Assembly: GCA_023525975.1 (NCBI GenBank)
Contig: JAKNSE010000037.1
Span: 7,732,501 to 7,796,500 of the forward strand
Origin: Smallanthus sonchifolius
Taxonomy: Eukaryota > Streptophyta > Magnoliopsida > Asterales > Asteraceae
Length of the DNA stretch: 64,000 nt
Direction of reading: 5' to 3'
In this document: one piece after another, positions 31,311 through 43,100 of the stretch
How positions within the stretch are numbered: the first letter of the stretch is position 1
Layout of the letters: every line of letters begins with the position of its first letter
Program-made: the position numbers and the translations under genes
Notes under the pieces: generated by a model
What the model saw: the letters and a program-made list of their open reading frames with translations, nothing else
Database searches by the model: none
What the model was told of the DNA's origin: nothing

Positions 31311-34088
31311 ATGCGTACCCGTTCATCAGGGAGAACTTCACCGCTTGTGTTTGAACCAGAAATTGAGAGGATAGCAAGGCAAAACCGAACCCAACAACAA
31401 AATTTACAACCTATTTCATCGGAACCATCATCAATGGATGGTCGAAGCAGTCATTCTGGATCTAGCATGAGAAACCGTGGCCCAACTCCAAACAAAGGCC
31501 CTATCCCTAACCGCCCACCAACTCCACCTCACCGAACCTCAACCCAAACCCCACCTATACCTATCAATAACAACCAACCCCGTGGGTCGGGTCCAGTTCA
31601 ACAAAACCGACCCGTTAACATCCGTACCAATCCCACGTATCAAGGAAGAAGAGGACCACAACAAAATCAAACCCCTCCCGGAAACAATGAGAACGAGGGT
31701 TGGGAGGATGAAGATGGTGAATATTTTGGGTATGCTGATAATGAAGATGTTGGGAATGGTGAAGGGTTTGGCGATTACGAGTATGAGGATGGTGAAAGGA
31801 GCATCTATGGAGAGTACAATGAGGGGCAAGGATTTGAAGAGGAAGAAGAGGTGAATTATGTTCACCAAAGACCGAGACAACAAATGGGTCGAACGGGTAG
31901 ACCCGCTAGACCTGTTTATCCTCCTAGACAAGAAGAGAGGAGATTTACTAGGGGCTACATTAATGAAAACAGAAGACAACCGGTAGCCCCTATGGGTGGA
32001 GTTAACGGTCGCTTTCGACCGGCTATTTCGGAGAATGCTTCTCCAATTATTCCACCAATTCCCGGAATGAGGAGATTCAAGTCAAGGCCAAATTACATCA
32101 ACGTTCTCCCACATTTTCATGGTATGGTCACCGAAGAACCATACACCCATTTAGCCGAGTTTGCTGCCATCTGTAGCACAATTGGGGATGAAAACTTTGA
32201 CCAAAATGAGGTCAAACTCCGACTTTTTCAGTTTTCCCTCAAAGATCGAGCAAAGCAATGGTTCATCACATTGCCGGCTAATAGCATCTACACATGGGAT
32301 GAAATGCAACAAGTTTTCTTGGATGAATATTACTCGGCTGCGAAGACAGATGACTCCCGAATTGAGATTCGGACTTTTCAACAACAAACAGGTGAACCTT
32401 TACATGAAGCTTTTACCCGTTTCAAGGAATTGTTGAGGAAATGCCCCCACCATCAAATTGAGTTGTGGGAACTAGTAAAGTGTTTTGTTGATGGTTTGAC
32501 TCAAGAGGAGAGGAAGTACTTGAAATCCACCAGTAATGGGACATTGTTGTCTAATCCCGAAGAAGATGATTGGGATTTCTTAGAAAGAATGAGCCAAAGT
32601 TCAAAATCCGAGGCATCGGCTAGCCGAAGAGCCAAACACCCAATTTCAAAATCTGCCCCGGACTATGAGACGAAGGAGAGGTTAGCCTCTATGGAGAAAG
32701 AATTGGCCAATTTGAGAAGAGGAGAGAAAAAGGAAGTAGCGGGAGTGAAAACCCCTTTTGATGTTTGTGAGAGTTGTGGGGATTTGGGACACAAGGCCAT
32801 AAGTTGCCCATTGCAAGATGGTAGACAAGAAGAAGTGAACCAAGTTTTTGGTGATAGGAAACCATATGATACAAACTCAAACTCCTATCACCCGAGCTCG
32901 AGGAATCATCCCAACTTCAAATACGGGGATGCATCAAACCAATTGAACCCAAATTTCCAAGGTTCAAATCAAGGTACTTCGTCATACCAACCTCGTCAAC
33001 AAGGGAACTACAATTCAGGCGGTTACCAAAGGAGTTCATATAACAATAACCGGAACACAAATTACCCCCCAAGGAATTACAATCAAGATCATCAACAACA
33101 AGGTGGATCATCGGGGGGTGATGACGCGGTTAATTCAAAACTGGATGCACTGTTGGAGATGATGAAAGAGTCAAAAAGGGAGAATGAAATGAGAGACAAG
33201 TCTTTTGTGGCGTTGGAAAGACAAGTGGGGCAAATGGCCGAAGAAATATCTTTGCTAAAACAAAATGAAGGTAAACTGCCAATTGACAACACATTGAAGC
33301 CACAACATCATGTTAGTGCAATTGATGTGGCTCATGGTAATGAAGAAGGAGAAGAGGAGGAAATTGAGTGTGGAGAACCCTTAGTTCCTATTCAAATTGG
33401 GGAATTCAAAACTAAGTTGGCACTGCTAGATTATGGAGCGGGGGTGAGCATTCTACCGGGGAGCGTGTATGACCAATACAATTTTGGTCCATTAGAAGAA
33501 TACAACACCACGTTGGTGTTAGCAAATGCTACATGCACACGTCCTCGGGGGAAATTAGTGGGAGTGGCTGTGCAGATTGGAGAATTCTACTATCCCGGAG
33601 ATTTCTTAGTGCTTGATTATGCACCACTTGCTAAGGAGGAGCCACGAGTGATTTTGGGAAGACCGTTTTTGGCAACCGCAAATGCACAAATCAATTGCCG
33701 AACCGGCACTGTTGACATGACCTTTGGGAAGCGTAAGTTGAACATTAATATTTTTTCAAATTCATTTACATATTCGGTTGAAAATAAGTGTTCAAAAGCA
33801 GTCACTACTAACGTGGGTCATCCTCGCGCCAAGGCAAATGAGGGTGACACCAAAAACAAATGTATCATGTTTGACAGGTTTAATGTGAAAGACGAGCCGA
33901 AGGCAATCGAGAAGAAAACTGAGAGGCTGAAAGATGAAAAGAAACCACCTGACCATGTCCAACATCCGAACGAGAAAGTAGATTTGTGTGATGTGAAATT
34001 TACGAGAGATGAATCTTGGAGTTGGAGTGATAAGAACCGAAGTGGTGAGGGAGCTAGTGGAAGCAATTTTGTGTTTCAACCTCCATAA
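31311..34088 (+). CDS. Gag-protease polyprotein of Athila-like element, intact 925 codons
   Basis: A structural protein that would form the particle and carry a retropepsin. The N-terminal 260 residues are Pro/Gln/Asn-rich and acidic (disordered). A retrotransposon gag domain follows at about 268-440 (NYINVLPHFHG, RLFQFSLKDRAKQWF, FKELLRKCPHHQIE). The zinc knuckle CESCGDLGHKAISC is at about 485-498, then a Gln/Asn/Tyr-rich linker, a coiled-coil-like stretch (630-670), and an aspartic protease from about 690: ALLDYGAGVSILPGSVYDQY, with the flap region VILGRPFLATANAQIN. The motif is DYGAG instead of the usual DLGAS, so protease activity is doubtful. It ends with a Lys/Asp-rich tail at a TAA; no pol domain follows. 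The open frame over 2.8 kb and near-identical LTRs indicate recent movement. Confidence 0.9.
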   Translation: MRTRSSGRTSPLVFEPEIERIARQNRTQQQNLQPISSEPSSMDGRSSHSGSSMRNRGPTPNKGPIPNRPPTPPHRTSTQTPPIPINNNQPRGSGPVQQNRPVNIRTNPTYQGRRGPQQNQTPPGNNENEGWEDEDGEYFGYADNEDVGNGEGFGDYEYEDGERSIYGEYNEGQGFEEEEEVNYVHQRPRQQMGRTGRPARPVYPPRQEERRFTRGYINENRRQPVAPMGGVNGRFRPAISENASPIIPPIPGMRRFKSRPNYINVLPHFHGMVTEEPYTHLAEFAAICSTIGDENFDQNEVKLRLFQFSLKDRAKQWFITLPANSIYTWDEMQQVFLDEYYSAAKTDDSRIEIRTFQQQTGEPLHEAFTRFKELLRKCPHHQIELWELVKCFVDGLTQEERKYLKSTSNGTLLSNPEEDDWDFLERMSQSSKSEASASRRAKHPISKSAPDYETKERLASMEKELANLRRGEKKEVAGVKTPFDVCESCGDLGHKAISCPLQDGRQEEVNQVFGDRKPYDTNSNSYHPSSRNHPNFKYGDASNQLNPNFQGSNQGTSSYQPRQQGNYNSGGYQRSSYNNNRNTNYPPRNYNQDHQQQGGSSGGDDAVNSKLDALLEMMKESKRENEMRDKSFVALERQVGQMAEEISLLKQNEGKLPIDNTLKPQHHVSAIDVAHGNEEGEEEEIECGEPLVPIQIGEFKTKLALLDYGAGVSILPGSVYDQYNFGPLEEYNTTLVLANATCTRPRGKLVGVAVQIGEFYYPGDFLVLDYAPLAKEEPRVILGRPFLATANAQINCRTGTVDMTFGKRKLNINIFSNSFTYSVENKCSKAVTTNVGHPRAKANEGDTKNKCIMFDRFNVKDEPKAIEKKTERLKDEKKPPDHVQHPNEKVDLCDVKFTRDESWSWSDKNRSGEGASGSNFVFQPP

Positions 34089-35755
34089 GGAGGTAATGTC
34101 GGGCTAAGGACAATAAACTTAGCGCTAACCGGGAGGCAACCCGGCTTGTGATTACTTGTATTTTGTCTTTGCTTTGTTTTGTTTTGTGTGTTTTAGTTTT
34201 CGTCACCATAGCAACACTCAAGTGTGGGGAAGACTCATGGAAGACTTACGAGTCCATTTTTGGTGATGGTTCAAGCACTCTATGATCACCTCTAATCAGG
34301 TCCACGTACTCTTGCTCATATTTATGTTGCTCTGATTGAACGAATTTGTTTTTGTTTGTTTTGGTGTGTTTATGTTTTAAACTTGGTTGATTGTGATTGG
34401 GTTGGTGCTTATGGTTATGGGAATCTTTGAGTTGGATATTGGGAGTTATTGGGTATTGGTTATTTTTGCTCCCACTAACCGCACTTTTACATTTCATAAC
34501 TTTTTACATTGGGATAATGTAAGGTTCAAGTGTGGGGATGTGGAAAACCTTGGAAACCATACAAATTTTTTGAAAATTGTTTTACAAAGTGTTTGGTAGA
34601 GGTCTTTGGTCATGGTTAATTCATTAAGTTACTCGATTAAGTTTTTCCAACAAATGTTAAAATATATGTATATATATATAATAAATTGGAAATGTTGGAA
34701 TTGGGAGTAACAAAGTAGAAGGTGACGGTTTGCATGCACATGTCGGTAACCTATTTTCCACCGTTTCTGTGAGAATTTGAGCCAAATTGATTTATATTCT
34801 CTTATTTGAGTGTTTAGCCACTTTGTTTCATATTTTAGAACTTGCATATTGTTAATACATGTTGAAACCTTGAACCAATTGATTGTGCAAAAATGATAAA
34901 GGCATTAGGAGAAACCTTTTTATTTTTAACCATTTTTATGCCTTTACCCGTTAATATCCACTAGATACCCATTCTGAGCCTATACCTTTTCTTTTGACAA
35001 AACCCACAACATTCACCCATTCACTTTTTAGCCTTTTCTTTTTAAACCCGTGAGTTGGAATTCAATTAACTTAGGTTGTTGCAGTTGCATAAAAAAAAAG
35101 TAGTATTGGGTCAACATGTGCCCAAAGGTCTTGACTACAAAAGATGTTATTGGGTCAAGTTTAACTCAAGTTTCATTTGATAGTTTGAAGAAATAAGAAA
35201 TTTAGTGTTGATGGGTCATTTATACCCATGGTAGAATTTTGAAGGTTAAAGAGTTAATTTGTAACTTCATTAGTTGAATTCCACTCACCTTTAGCCACTT
35301 TAAAAAATCCTTATCCATACCCGTAACCCTAGCCTACATTACAACCCTTAAAAGACCTTTTGATTTGTGCGTTTTAGTTGTGTTAGTAGGTGGAGATGTG
35401 ATCAATATGCAAGCCTATAATAATGTGATTCATTGTTTGGTTTTGAATGAAAAATACTAGCACATCATCGCTAGTCCATATATGAAGCCGAGTGGAGTGA
35501 TTGATTGTGAGGGGTGTGTGCATGCAAAGCCATAGCTAGATATGAGTTAAGCGCGTTCCAATGTTTCCTGTTGTTTAAAAAATTCATCGATGGTTTGTTG
35601 GATTGTAATTCTGTTTAGAGTTTAATTTTTATGAATTTTGTATGACCGTGGACCTTAACTTATGTGTAGTGAAAACAATTATTTAAGAATTTGTAATGTG
35701 AATTTAAAAGCAAATGACTTTGCTTGAGGGCAAGCAAAACTCAAGTGTGGGGATA
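34089..35755 (+). other. Non-coding 3' region of the gag-only element
   Basis: Starts with a block conserved in Athila-like elements: CTAACCGGGAGGCAACCCGG, whose CCGGG/CCCGG (34129-34133, 34140-34144) forms a short hairpin. The purine word CAAGTGTGGGGA occurs three times (34218, 34521, 35742), the last serving as polypurine tract. No RT, integrase or envelope trace is seen; an AT microsatellite lies at 34662-34682. Confidence 0.75.
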
Positions 35756-37001
35756 TGATAAGTGGCCAAAGTTTCATGTATTAAAAGGTGTAATATGTTA
35801 TATTTATGCAATTTGATATGTGGAATACAAAGGTTTTGTGTAGTCATGCATGTGCAGGTTTTGGAAGCTTAAAGTATGATTTTGGAAGATATTAGGCGAG
35901 AGATGCAAGAGTCGGAAGAGACACGGAGAAAACGGGGCAAAATGCAGGTTCAGCGTAAGGCTACGCTGCTACAGCGTAAGCCTACGCCGGACCAAGTTTT
36001 CAAACAGGAGCATCAGACCTTCAGCGTAAGGCTACGCCATATCAGCGTAGGCCTACGCCTAAAGTCTTCCTTCACAGCAGCATCAGAAGCCCGGCGCAAG
36101 CCTACGCCCTCCCAGCATAAGCCTACGCTGGGTGCGTTTCAGACGCGGGTTTTGGGCGAAACAGCCGATTTTCAATGGTTAATTAGGTTTTTCTTCCCCA
36201 AATTCGAAATCCATCTTTTACACCACAGTTCTTGGGGCGATTTTGGAGTTCTTGGAGGATAAAGAACACGATTCTAACATCCGATTGAAAGATTGAAGAT
36301 GATTTCCACCACCATGAGCGGCTAATCCACCGGTAATCATTCCCGGGTGGATTGTTTGTAAGTTTTTAGGGTTTTATCATGTGCTAGCTTTGAGAAACAA
36401 TTCTTGTAATCGTTTGGTTTGAAACACTTGAATCTTTGTGTTTAGTATGGTTATGAACTCACGGGAGTCGATAAATTCTTGCACCATTGACCCCGTTAGA
36501 TGATAATTGCTATGAACTTTGATTTATGTTGAATCTATTGATTAATCTAATTCTATATTGCATACATTTGTCTCGATTTCATTCGTGAATATTGTTTCAC
36601 ACTATTTGCTGATGATGTATGAATGTTGATGTTCTTGGTTAGATTTGGTTAATTAGATTTGAATAACCATTCGATTGTTTGAACTCAAATGTTGGTGTGA
36701 TAATTCCTAACTACTTGTGAACTTGAAACCCAGGTGTGATACCCTTTTTAATTATTGTTTACAACTTAAACCGTTTTGTTTGGTACTTGATTTGTTTGTT
36801 GAGTTTATAAAGTTTTCACTTAAATCATTGATTGTGTTTGGTCAGAAAGACCCGTTGTAACTTCATAATTTGCATTGTTAATTGAAGTTGAGCACCGATC
36901 ACAAACTCTTCGTGGTTCGACACCCTTCTTACCCTAACTAGTTTAAGGTGATTAGGACACTCTATTTCTTTATCTTTGACCGGTCCATTCGACACCGATC
37001 A
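35756..37001 (+). repeat. 3' LTR of the gag-only element
   Basis: 1,246 bp, colinear with 29912-31157. Ends ACACCGATCA, followed by CATAT and then the interrupted copia B frame. Confidence 0.93.
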
Positions 37002-37006
37002 CATAT

Positions 37007-39013
37007 TCCCAAAGATGAAAGATCAAAGCTTGATGTGAAGACCAGGCCTTGTATATTCCTTGGTTATGGGTAAGATGAGTTTGAATACAGGCTATATGAT
37101 CCAGTTCTAAAGAAACTTGTAAGAAGTCGTGATGTGGTGTTCATGGAAGATCAGGGTTTGAAAGATATTGAGAAGACAAAGATAGTTCCTCAACAAACTG
37201 ATGATCTTACTGATTTGGATCCGGTTCCTCCTCAGCAAACCGAGACAAATAATGGATATGGTGTTCAAAATGGTGAACAACATGGTACTGATAACGTTGA
37301 TATTCCTGAGCAGTTAGAGCCGGGTGAGGATTTCCACCCTGAACTACCAGTACCAGATATGCCATCATTTGTCCCACTCAGGCAGTCTACAAGAGATCGT
37401 CATCCTTCCACCAGCTTTTCTACTGATGAGTATGTGTTACTCACTGATGGGGGAGATCCCGAGAGTTATACAGAGGCCATGGAAGATGAGCCTAAAGGGA
37501 GTGGGTTGAAGCCATACAAGATGAGATGAATTCCTTGTATGAGAACAATACCTTTGAGAAACTGCCTAAGGGCAAGAGAGCTTTGAAAAACAAGTGGGTT
37601 TACAAAGTGAAGACTGAAGAACATGCCTCACGTCCTAGGTACAAGGCTAGATTGGTTGTCAAAGGGTTCAGTCAAAGAAAGGGTATTGATTTTGATGAGA
37701 TTTTCTCTCCAGTCCTGAAGATGAGTTCCATTCGAGTGATTCTTGGTTTGGCAGCTAGTCTTGATCTTGAGGTTGAGCAAATGGATGTCAAGACATCATT
37801 CCTTCATGGTGACTTGGATAAGGAAATCTATATGGAGCAATTTGAAGGTTTTCAGGTTAATGGTAAAGAATACTATATCTGTAAACTTCAGAAAAGTCTT
37901 TATGTGTTGAAGCAAGCACCAAGACAGTGGTACAAGAAATTTGAGTCAGTCATGGGGGAGCAAGGCTACCGAAAGACTACTTCAGACCACTGTGTTTTCT
38001 TTCAGAGGTTTGGTGATGATGATTTCATCATTTTACTACTCTATGTTGATGACATGTTAATTGTTGGCAAGAATGCAAAGAGAATTGTTCAGCTGAAGAA
38101 AGAATTGAGCAAGTCATTTTCTATGAAAGACTTGGGGCCAGCAAAATAGATTCTTGGCATTCGGATTAGTAGAGATAGAGCTTCAAAGAAGCTACACATG
38201 TCACAAGAGCAATACATTGAGAAGGTGCTTTGTAAATTCAACATGGCTAAAGCCAAAGAGGTCAGTTCACCTCTTACTCCCAACTTTAAGCTAACTGATA
38301 AAGATTGCCCTTCTTCTAAGGAGGAGATTGAAGAAATGGATAGAGTTCCGTATGCCTCAGTAGTTGGAAGATTGATGTATGCAATTGTGTGTACTAGGCC
38401 TGACATTGCCCATGCAGTAGGGGTTGTTAGTAGGTTCCTGTCAAATCCGGGTAAGAAGCTTTGGGAAGCAGTTAAGTGGATCCTTAGATATCTACGTGGT
38501 ACTTCCAAATTGGGCATCACATTTGGAAATGGAGAGCCGATGCTTGTTGGTTATACGGATTCTGATATGGCAGGAAATAAGGACAACATGAAGTCCACTT
38601 CTGGATATTTGATGACTTTTACAGGGGGAGCTGTGTCATGTCAATCAAGGCTTCAAAGGTGTGTTGCTTTGTCCACCACCGAGGCTGAGTATATGGCAGC
38701 AACAGAAGCTTGCAAAGAACTATTGTGGTTGAAAATATTTCTGCAAGAGTTTGGCTTTATGCAACAGCACTACGTGGTACTTTGTGATAATCAAAGTGCT
38801 ATTCACCTTGCTAAAAATTCTATGTTCCATAAAAGAACAAAGCATATTGATGTGAGGTATCATTGGATTAGAGATGGACTTGAAGACAAGTTGTTTGAAC
38901 TTGATAAAGTTCACACCGATGATAATTGTTCCGATATGTTGACTAAAGCTTTGGCAAGGGAAAAGTTGAAGACCTGTTGCTCGATCGCCGGGATGGCAAA
39001 CTCTTCCTCATAG
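37007..39013 (+). pseudogene. Copia B integrase end, reverse transcriptase and RNase H
   Basis: Continues the copia B polyprotein. The integrase tail reads SKLDVKTRPCIFLGYG, then a TAA at 37071 where relatives have Gln. A shift near 37505 moves the frame by one. RT (37526-38149) has KNKWVYKVK, YKARLVVKGFSQRKGIDF, QMDVKTSFLHGDL, LYVLKQAPRQWY and catalytic LLLYVDDMLIVG (38040). A TAG at 38147 again replaces Gln (CAG). RNase H (38198-39013) has CTRPDIAHAVGVVSRF, YTDSDMAG, STTEAEYMAATEA, LCDNQSAI and the closing DMLTKAL. The lesions are C-to-T changes plus one indel, so the protein is dead, though domains are otherwise well kept. Confidence 0.88.
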
Positions 39014-39016
39014 GCC

Positions 39017-39031
39017 AAAAAGGGGGAGATT
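39017..39031 (+). other. Copia B polypurine tract
   Basis: AAAAAGGGGGAGATT immediately before the 3' LTR start TGTTGGGCATA; primes plus-strand synthesis in such elements. Confidence 0.85.
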
Positions 39032-39514
39032 TGTTGGGCATATTTTTTGATCCATGAGAAAGCCCAGGTTATTAGCCTAATTATTATTATTATCTAGCCC
39101 AAAAGAAAACAATTTATATTGTTTTTGTGTGATTTTTATTGCTTTTGTTCGATTACACAAAAAAAAGTCAAAAAGGGTTGTAGTAATAAAAAGTCCACCT
39201 ACCATCTTTAATTCATCAACAACATCAAAAGTTATTTTGTTGGTCCGGGATTATCTCGAAGAAAAAAAAAGAGTTAATTACTATTTGAGTCCCTGACGTT
39301 TGACCATTTTAACTATTTGAGTCTCTTATGTTTAAATTCGTCTCTTTTAACTCTGACATTTCATTTTTGCTTCTCTTTGAGTCCAAATGATTAACTCCAT
39401 TTGATATTCTGTTAAATTTTTTCTATAAAAACTAAAATACCATCAGGGAGTTAAAAACTCTTATTATTATTATTAATTATTATTATATGCATAAAAGTTA
39501 AGTCAGAGACAATA

Positions 39515-40064
39515 ATGGAGTCCAGGAACTGCAACAGGAGAGGTTCTTCTCCGGCGACCTCCCCGCCGGCGCTACGCACAACCACCACCTCCACCTCCGT
39601 CTCCCCCTGCGCCACCCACTCCGGTGGCCCTTCCCGGCCTTCCCTCTGGCAGCCTCCAACAGCTAACAACCCGCACCACCTTCATCTTCGTTCTTGTTTT
39701 CCGGCCAAGATCCAGCAAGCTAGAAGCATTGGATGCCGGCTACGGTGGTGGAAACCACAACGAACAGCGGCAGAGGCGACGGCGACACTAGGGTTCCGGC
39801 GGAACAAACCCATCGTCGGGGACAAACGGTGTTGCGGCAGAGGAGATGATGAGGGCATGGAGGTTAGGAGAAGACGAGGACTACGACGTAGGTAACGGAT
39901 CAGGTGAGGATGGGTTTCAGGTCAGTAATCGAACGGCTAGTGTGCATTCTCCGGCACCAAAGAAGCCCTCCATAAAAGTATTAGATTATAACCCAGTTCA
40001 AGGGTTATCTCGGTTTCCCTCCAACATTTGTATAAAGTTCAAATATTTTATCTTAAGTTTGTAA
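39515..40064 (+). pseudogene. GC-rich gene-like cargo of the MULE, donor unknown
   Basis: A GC-rich island with an open frame on the plus strand (39515-39895; Ser/Thr/Pro/Arg-rich, e.g. SPATSPPALRTTTTSTSVSP) and others overlapping it. Composition contrasts sharply with the flanks, as in Pack-MULE captures. No domain is recognised, so it may be a captured 5' gene end or simply repeat-derived. Confidence 0.35.
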
Positions 40065-40186
40065 TTTGAATAGTGCCAGAATTAGTCTCCTATTTTATAG
40101 TATTTGACCCACAATTATAGGATCATTCCTTGTATATGTACGTATTACATGATCAATGCAAAATCAAGTTTTGGTTGATAATTTCA

Positions 40187-43100
40187 TATGGTATCAGCCA
40201 GGAAAGATAACCTTCACCTTCCCCACTAAAATCGACTTTCATCCCTTCTTTCTGCCATTGCCATCCCTTTCACCATGCCTGCAGAAAACGTAGACTCTCC
40301 TATTATTACCACCCTTCCCATCACAACATCATCCCTCACAACACCCTCCCTAACCATCGTTCACTTCCCATCATCTCTAAAACTCCTCTCCACCAACTAT
40401 TTAAGTTGGAAAGCTCAAATTGAGGCCCTTCTCCATGGCCTTGATCTTTACAAATTTATTGATGGCTCACACCCACCACCCGCTCCCACCAAAGACGCCG
40501 CCGGAAACACCACACCACACACTGACTATTCCGCTTGGTTCCGTCAAGATCGCCTTTTATTTGGTGCTCTAGTCGGAAGTCTCTCCCCCTCCATTGTCCC
40601 GCTCATCATCAACGCCACTTCATCTCTCGAGGCTTGGAAACTTCTTCGTAACACATATGCCTCTACATCCCGTGGCCATATTAAACAATTACAACACCGC
40701 ATCAAACAATCCTCCAAAACCCATGACCAATCTATTACCGATTACATGCAATCGGTTAAAATACTAGTTGATGAACTTGCAATTCTGGGTAAACAAATGG
40801 ATACCGAGGACATTTCTGACGTTATTCTCACAGGCCTAGACCAAACTTCTTACAAACCCGTCATTGATGTCGTTCATGCTAGGGATATACCCATTACTTT
40901 TCATGAACTACACGAAAAACTTATTAACCACGAGTTATCCCTTGCCCAAACCTCTGCCTCAAACCCAAACATGCATCACCCTACTTCTGCCTTTGCTGCA
41001 CATACTCGCCCTTCACCTAAACAGTGGCCAACTCGCCACTCACACCAACCACCCAACAACCGAGCCGCCGGCATATTACCCACACCTAACCCGACTATTG
41101 CTCGTCCTTTCTTGGGAAAGTGTCAATTTTGTTTTAAAAAAGGACACTCTTTAACCTCATGTTATGCATTCAAGGAAAGCAATCCTCAAGTAATGCTTCC
41201 ATCCTTTCCGAGGCACGGATCTACTAAACCACAGGCTCACATGATGGGAGTTTCAACAACAAGTCCATCTAATCCCACTTGGATTTTTGATAGTGGTGCG
41301 TCTCATCACATCACCAACGACCTTAATGCCCTTTCACTTCATGCACCCTACGATGGTACCAATGAACTTGTCATCGGCGATGGTTCGTCTCTTACTATTA
41401 CTCATGTTGGTTCTTTAGTTCTTCATTTTTGCAATACCTCATTTACTTTAACTAATGTCCTTTGCGTTCCTTCCATTTCAAAAAATATCATATCTATTTC
41501 ACGATTATGTATTGACAATAACATACTAATCCAATTCTTTTCTTTCAATTTTCTTATCAAGGATCTCCACTCCAATCAGCCTCTACTACGGGGAACGGCT
41601 AGTCGTGGGATATATGAACTTCATTCTACATCACCACCTTTTGCTTTCCACATGCAGCCAAATAAGTCCACTTTTTGGCACCATCGCCTTGGACATCCGC
41701 ATTTTCAAGTTCTACAACATTTAGCTTCTATTGTTCCTACTATTAAGTCTTTGAAAAATAATTGTAATTCGTGTTGCATCAGTAAAAGTCATAAGCTTCC
41801 TTTTTATGTTTCTTCTCTTTCATCTAATTCTCCATTGCACTTAATATTTTCTGATGTATGGTCCTCTCCAATTACATCCATTGATGGTTTTAAATATTAC
41901 ATAATATTCGTCAACCATTTCACTAAATATATTTGGATTTACCCATTAAAACACAAATCCGATTCTCTCAACATTTTCATCAGTTTTCAGCGTCTTGTTG
42001 AAAACTATTTTCAAACTAAAATTAAGCAACTATTCTCCGACAATGGAGGTGAATATATCAAACTCACATCTCACCTTGCTTCTTGTGGAATTTCTCATCT
42101 CACCTCCCCACCTCACACACCCGAACACAATGGTTATGTCGAAAGACGACATCGTCACATAGTTGAAACAGGACTCACTTTACTTTCTCATGCTAACATA
42201 CCCTTAAAATTTTGGCCATTTGCATTCACTACCGCCACCTATCTAATAAATAGACTTCCCACTACCACACTTCAAAACGACTCACCCTATTCTCGTCTTT
42301 TTAATAAACTTCCAAACTATGAAAAACTACGAAGCTTTGGTTGCTTAGCTTATCCTTGGCTTCGTCCTTACTCAAACCACAAACTTCAATCTCGCTCTAA
42401 ACCTTGCATCTTTATGGGCTACTCATCCTCTCAAAGTGCCTATCACCTTCTTGACCCAATCACTAACAAAATATACACCTCTCGCCATGTTCATTTCGTT
42501 GAAACTACATTTCTTTATACCACCTTAACCAACACAAACACACCACCCACTCCCAACCCGACACTTGGCTCCATATCAACATTATTTCAATCCCACAACC
42601 TTCCACTCACTCTACCCCAACTACATCACAAAATTATACACCTCCTTCTTCTGCCACCTCTTCACAGCCCGCTACATCCCCTTTTAATACTTCACAACCC
42701 ACTCCAACTCCTCCACAAAACTCTTCTACCACACCGATTTCTTCTTTTGCCAATATCCCACAAATCTCTACTCCTATTCCTTCCACTTCCAACTCAGTCA
42801 ACCCCCCTCCAAATTCCTCTCGTCAAACTAGACAAACCCATAACCCCAACCCAAAGTATCATAACAATGATTTTGTCCTTTACCATTCTATTACTCAACC
42901 TTTTCCTGAACCTTCCAACATCACCCAAGCACTTAAACACCCTCAGTGGCGCAAAGCCATGCAAGAAGAACATGATGCTCTTCTTCGAAATAAAACTTGG
43001 TCACTTGTACCTCCCGACTCTGCTCCTAATCTTGTTGGTTGCAAATGGGTTTTTCGTACTAAATTCAAACCCGACGGGTCCGTTGATCGCCTAAAAGCAT

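Larger units (their letters stand above)
29912..37001 (+). mobile_element. Young gag-only (TR-GAG type) Athila-like LTR element
   Basis: CATAT is duplicated at 29907-29911 and 37002-37006. Both LTRs are 1,246 bp (29912-31157, 35756-37001), from TGATAAGTGG to ACACCGATCA. The primer site is TGGCGCCGCTGCCGTGGA at 31163-31180, close to the Asp-tRNA site of Athila/Tat gypsy elements. Inside is one long gag-protease frame and no RT, RNase H or integrase, so mobility must be borrowed. A conserved hairpin follows gag at 34129-34144, and a purine tract (GTGTGGGGATA) precedes the 3' LTR. Confidence 0.92.

Noticed and set aside
31539..31979. 146-codon open frame on the minus strand
   Set aside because: Antisense shadow of the acidic, low-complexity N-terminus of the gag frame.
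34129..34144. Rho-independent terminator
   Set aside because: GC hairpin without a T run, in a plant retroelement; it matches a conserved Athila-type block instead.
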